From the NCBI GenBank assembly GCA_052390415.1, contig JBQTGY010000060.1:1-54310 (forward strand): a DNA stretch of 54,310 nucleotides, read 5' to 3'. Of the stretch, positions 52,359-54,310 are shown one piece after another (position 1 is the first letter of the stretch; the number at the start of each line of letters is the position of its first letter). Under the pieces are notes generated by a model. The model worked only from the letters and a program-made list of their open reading frames with translations. It made no database searches and was not told the origin of the DNA. A program made the translations under genes and the position numbers. The stretch comes from JANNWF01 sp052390415 (lineage in GTDB: Bacteria > Pseudomonadota > Gammaproteobacteria > Xanthomonadales > Xanthomonadaceae).

Positions 52359-52547
52359 GATCAGCACCAAAAAATTGTCCGGAGACGGGGTTAATGTTGT
52401 GTTTTGGGCTAAATCGATCGGTTAATTGTCTTTCCTGATCGGCGACAATGGTTGGCGGGGACCTACGGCTGTATACCCACTCCCTTGGGTGAACTTCTCG
52501 ACTGTTCGGACTTGTTTCATTGTGAATGCGCGGATCCAACCGAACTG

Positions 52548-53879
52548 ATGACCTTCCATCAGCCCAGCCTCTTCCTGAGCTACGCCCGCGTCGATCACCA
52601 AGACGCGGATCGTATTGCTCAGCAATTGACCGGTGCCAACTGCCGCGTCTGGCTCGACCGCAGCGAGCTGTTGGTCGCGGATGACTTCGTGCAGGGGTTG
52701 GCGCGCGAATTGGCGCGCTGCGATGGACTGGTTTGCTTGTTGACCAAGGCGTCGGCGGCCAGCAGTTGGTGTCAGGCCGAAGTCCAGCGAGCACTGGCAT
52801 TGGGTCTGCCTGTAGCGGTGGTCAGACGCGAGGTGGACGCGCAGTTTCCCGATGCGCTGGTTCGACTCTTGCGCGATACCCAAGCACTGGATTGGCTGGG
52901 CGCTGAGGTGCCATCGCTAGGCGCGCAAATCGTTCGCGCGCGGCGACGCCGGTGGATTGGTTTGATCCGACGCAGCGCGCCCTGGGTGCTGACGCTGATG
53001 TTGGCGGCGATGCTGGCTTCAATCGCCGTTTGGCGGATGGATCGGGTCGAGGCCGCGGCCCGCCGCGCGGAGGTCGTGAATCGCATCGCGACGTCGAGCC
53101 AGATGTGGTCGCGGCGCGAGCTGGACAGCGTGTTGGCACCGGCAGTTGCAGACCCTGCGTTGCCGCCGTTACTGCAAAACCTCGACGCCGATGCCACGCA
53201 GCCGCTCGCAGTTCGGCATAACGCATGGCAGGCGCTGGCGGCGCTGCGCGAAGGCCGCGAGCGTGAATGGCGTCGCCTGGTGCCGCACATCGAATGGGTG
53301 GACGGCCGAATTCGCGGTGCGCAGTGGACCAACACCAGCTATCTGCGTGGCTCGGTTCGCGGCCTTGAAGTCGAGCGCACGACGATTGCCGGGATTGTCC
53401 TCGGACCTGGACCTGCCGAGGGCAAGAACGGTCTCACTCTGCTGGGCATGCGCATCGTCGACAGCGACGCATGGTTCCTGCGCATCGACGCCACCCAGCT
53501 GCTCGACGTCGAATTTCGCGACGTGCGGTTTCGCGGCGCGCAGTTGGACTTGAGCGGCCACGCCGGCGTGCGCTTCGTCTCGACGCCGGCCAACGAACGC
53601 ATGTTGACGCCGGCTTTCACCCTCATCGAAGACAGCTGGATCACCCAGACCCGGCCGCCTCCCGACGCCCACGTGATGGATCTCGCTGAGCCCGAGCTGG
53701 AGATCCTGTTCGATGGCGTGATCTTTCATCGCACTCACTTCGACGGCCACTTCAAACCGCAGTGGTTCCGCAACAGCCGTTTTGAGTCCTGTGTATTCGC
53801 AACCGACCTGAGCCGCGAGGATTTGGTTGCAGGCGGCAATCAAGTTGAGGGGAGTGTCTGGGTGAGTCGGGACGAGTAG
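52548..53879 (+). CDS. TIR domain-transmembrane-pentapeptide-like protein
   Basis: This 443-residue protein has an N-terminal TIR domain (about 5-130: SLFLSYARVDHQDAD, RVWLDRSEL, GLVCLLTKAS). The catalytic-site motif SSWCQAEV is complete, with Trp74 and Glu78, so NAD hydrolysis is plausible. One transmembrane helix (about 145-162) follows, then a helical stretch. The C-terminal beta-rich region (about 285-430) has pentapeptide-like repeats such as VEFRDVRFRGAQLDL and VIFHRTHFDG. The ATG at 52548 places the TIR fold at the N-terminus. A TTG 96 bases upstream is possible but adds sequence without similarity. The GC content returns to the genome norm here. It ends the candidate island. Confidence 0.82.
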   Translation: MTFHQPSLFLSYARVDHQDADRIAQQLTGANCRVWLDRSELLVADDFVQGLARELARCDGLVCLLTKASAASSWCQAEVQRALALGLPVAVVRREVDAQFPDALVRLLRDTQALDWLGAEVPSLGAQIVRARRRRWIGLIRRSAPWVLTLMLAAMLASIAVWRMDRVEAAARRAEVVNRIATSSQMWSRRELDSVLAPAVADPALPPLLQNLDADATQPLAVRHNAWQALAALREGREREWRRLVPHIEWVDGRIRGAQWTNTSYLRGSVRGLEVERTTIAGIVLGPGPAEGKNGLTLLGMRIVDSDAWFLRIDATQLLDVEFRDVRFRGAQLDLSGHAGVRFVSTPANERMLTPAFTLIEDSWITQTRPPPDAHVMDLAEPELEILFDGVIFHRTHFDGHFKPQWFRNSRFESCVFATDLSREDLVAGGNQVEGSVWVSRDE

Positions 53880-54310
53880 GGTCTTGCTCAAGTAACCGCT
53901 CCTGGACCAAGTACAAGCAATTGGTGTGCGCGTAGGTTTACCGTCGAACGCAGTCGCGTTGGCCCATTGGCAGCTTCCAGAACGCTGCGGCCAACTGAGC
54001 ATGAACGCCGTGGGCGATTTTCAACCTTGGCAAATTCAACCGGCTTTACGGCGCGGCTGAGTCATCCCGCCCGAAAAGTCGGGCCCACCAGCTGTTTCAA
54101 GCCGTCTATCCCATCCCAGCAGGGTGCGAACTCCGCCCCTGTCATGACACGTATGTCTGAGAGAACAGTCACAACACCCGGCAAGCCCAAGTTCCGCACT
54201 TTGCACTCTCCCAACACGCCTGAAACCACTCCGGACCCGCTTTCGGATCAACAGCTTGCGCTGCTTCGACCCCGGAAAAATCGAAAACGTTGTTGTGTCA
54301 CGTCATGGCG
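53880..54310. other. Terminal 431 bases after the island
   Basis: No gene is supported. A short hairpin GCCCGA-AAAG-TCGGGC lies at 54069-54084 without a clear T-tract. The direct-repeat copy at 54122-54156 is the only notable feature. A 71-codon minus-strand frame at 54036-54251 has no recognised similarity. Confidence 0.45.
54122..54156 (+). repeat. Direct repeat, right copy flanking the CHAT-TIR island
   Basis: The sequence starting GGGTGCGAACTCCGCCC is the partner of 44880-44914, matching 28 of 35 positions. The two lie about 9.2 kb apart and enclose the whole accessory island. Confidence 0.5.

Noticed and set aside
54036..54251. Small 71-codon minus-strand gene at the right end
   Set aside because: It has no recognisable similarity and no convincing ribosome site, and it covers the repeat copy at 54122-54156.
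1..54310. tRNA, rRNA or riboswitch
   Set aside because: No cloverleaf with a conserved T-loop, no rRNA segment and no known riboswitch motif was noticed by eye. A covariance-model scan would be needed to exclude small RNAs.

Overview
The window looks like a chromosomal segment of a high-GC gammaproteobacterium in or near the Xanthomonadales/Lysobacterales. The support is the aroK-aroB-hemE order, the algZ-algR-hemC order, an exosortase of the XrtH type, a large tldD-tldE-DUF4159-moxR-DUF58-BatA cluster, and dispersed palindromic repeats of the kind common in xanthomonad genomes. The first 26 bases are almost pure G, so the left edge is probably a contig end with a sequencing artefact. No tRNA, rRNA, CRISPR array or intact insertion sequence was recognised.

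Layout. 0.1-2.7 kb, minus strand: pdxH, a Ras-like small GTPase, an SDR-family epimerase and xrtH. 2.7-5.8 kb, plus: aroK, aroB, a WGR-domain mini-protein and hemE. 6.1-7.7 kb, minus: an arsR-SRPBCC-DUF4287/DUF5655 operon with a perfect palindromic operator candidate over the arsR start. 7.8-15.5 kb, minus: a lipoprotein M3 peptidase (dcp), a giant one-protein two-component system, and an MHS-family transporter. 15.8-23.1 kb, plus: a carboxylesterase, algZ-algR-hemC, a B12-binding radical SAM protein, a methyltransferase and an exported NTF2-like protein. 23.3-27.4 kb, minus: a 1371-residue cyclase resembling mammalian soluble adenylyl cyclase. 27.9-30.5 kb, plus: two overlapping exported amidohydrolases, the second lacking the usual metal motif. 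30.5-44.5 kb, minus: a DUF4349 lipoprotein, NAD malic enzyme, and an eight-gene cluster running from tldD through DUF4159, MoxR, DUF58 and BatA to two more membrane proteins.

The right end, 45.1-53.9 kb on the plus strand, is the accessory part and the most interesting. A tiny 44-codon ORF overlaps by ATGA the start of an 1821-residue protein. That protein joins two serine alpha/beta-hydrolase modules, a CHAT caspase-like cysteine protease domain and a helical TPR-like tail. Next comes a strikingly AT-rich gene for a TIR/DUF4062-like domain fused to an EgtD-like methyltransferase. Last is a TIR domain-transmembrane-pentapeptide-like protein with an intact catalytic Glu motif. This combination of protease, TIR and membrane modules resembles known bacterial conflict (anti-phage or programmed-death) systems, but I do not recognise it as a described one. 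A related 35-bp direct repeat lies on each side of the island.

The other genes are mostly housekeeping: PLP salvage, the shikimate pathway, heme synthesis and malate oxidation. Gene calls rest on recognised motifs and translation. No database search or computation was run, and all functional statements for the island are inference.
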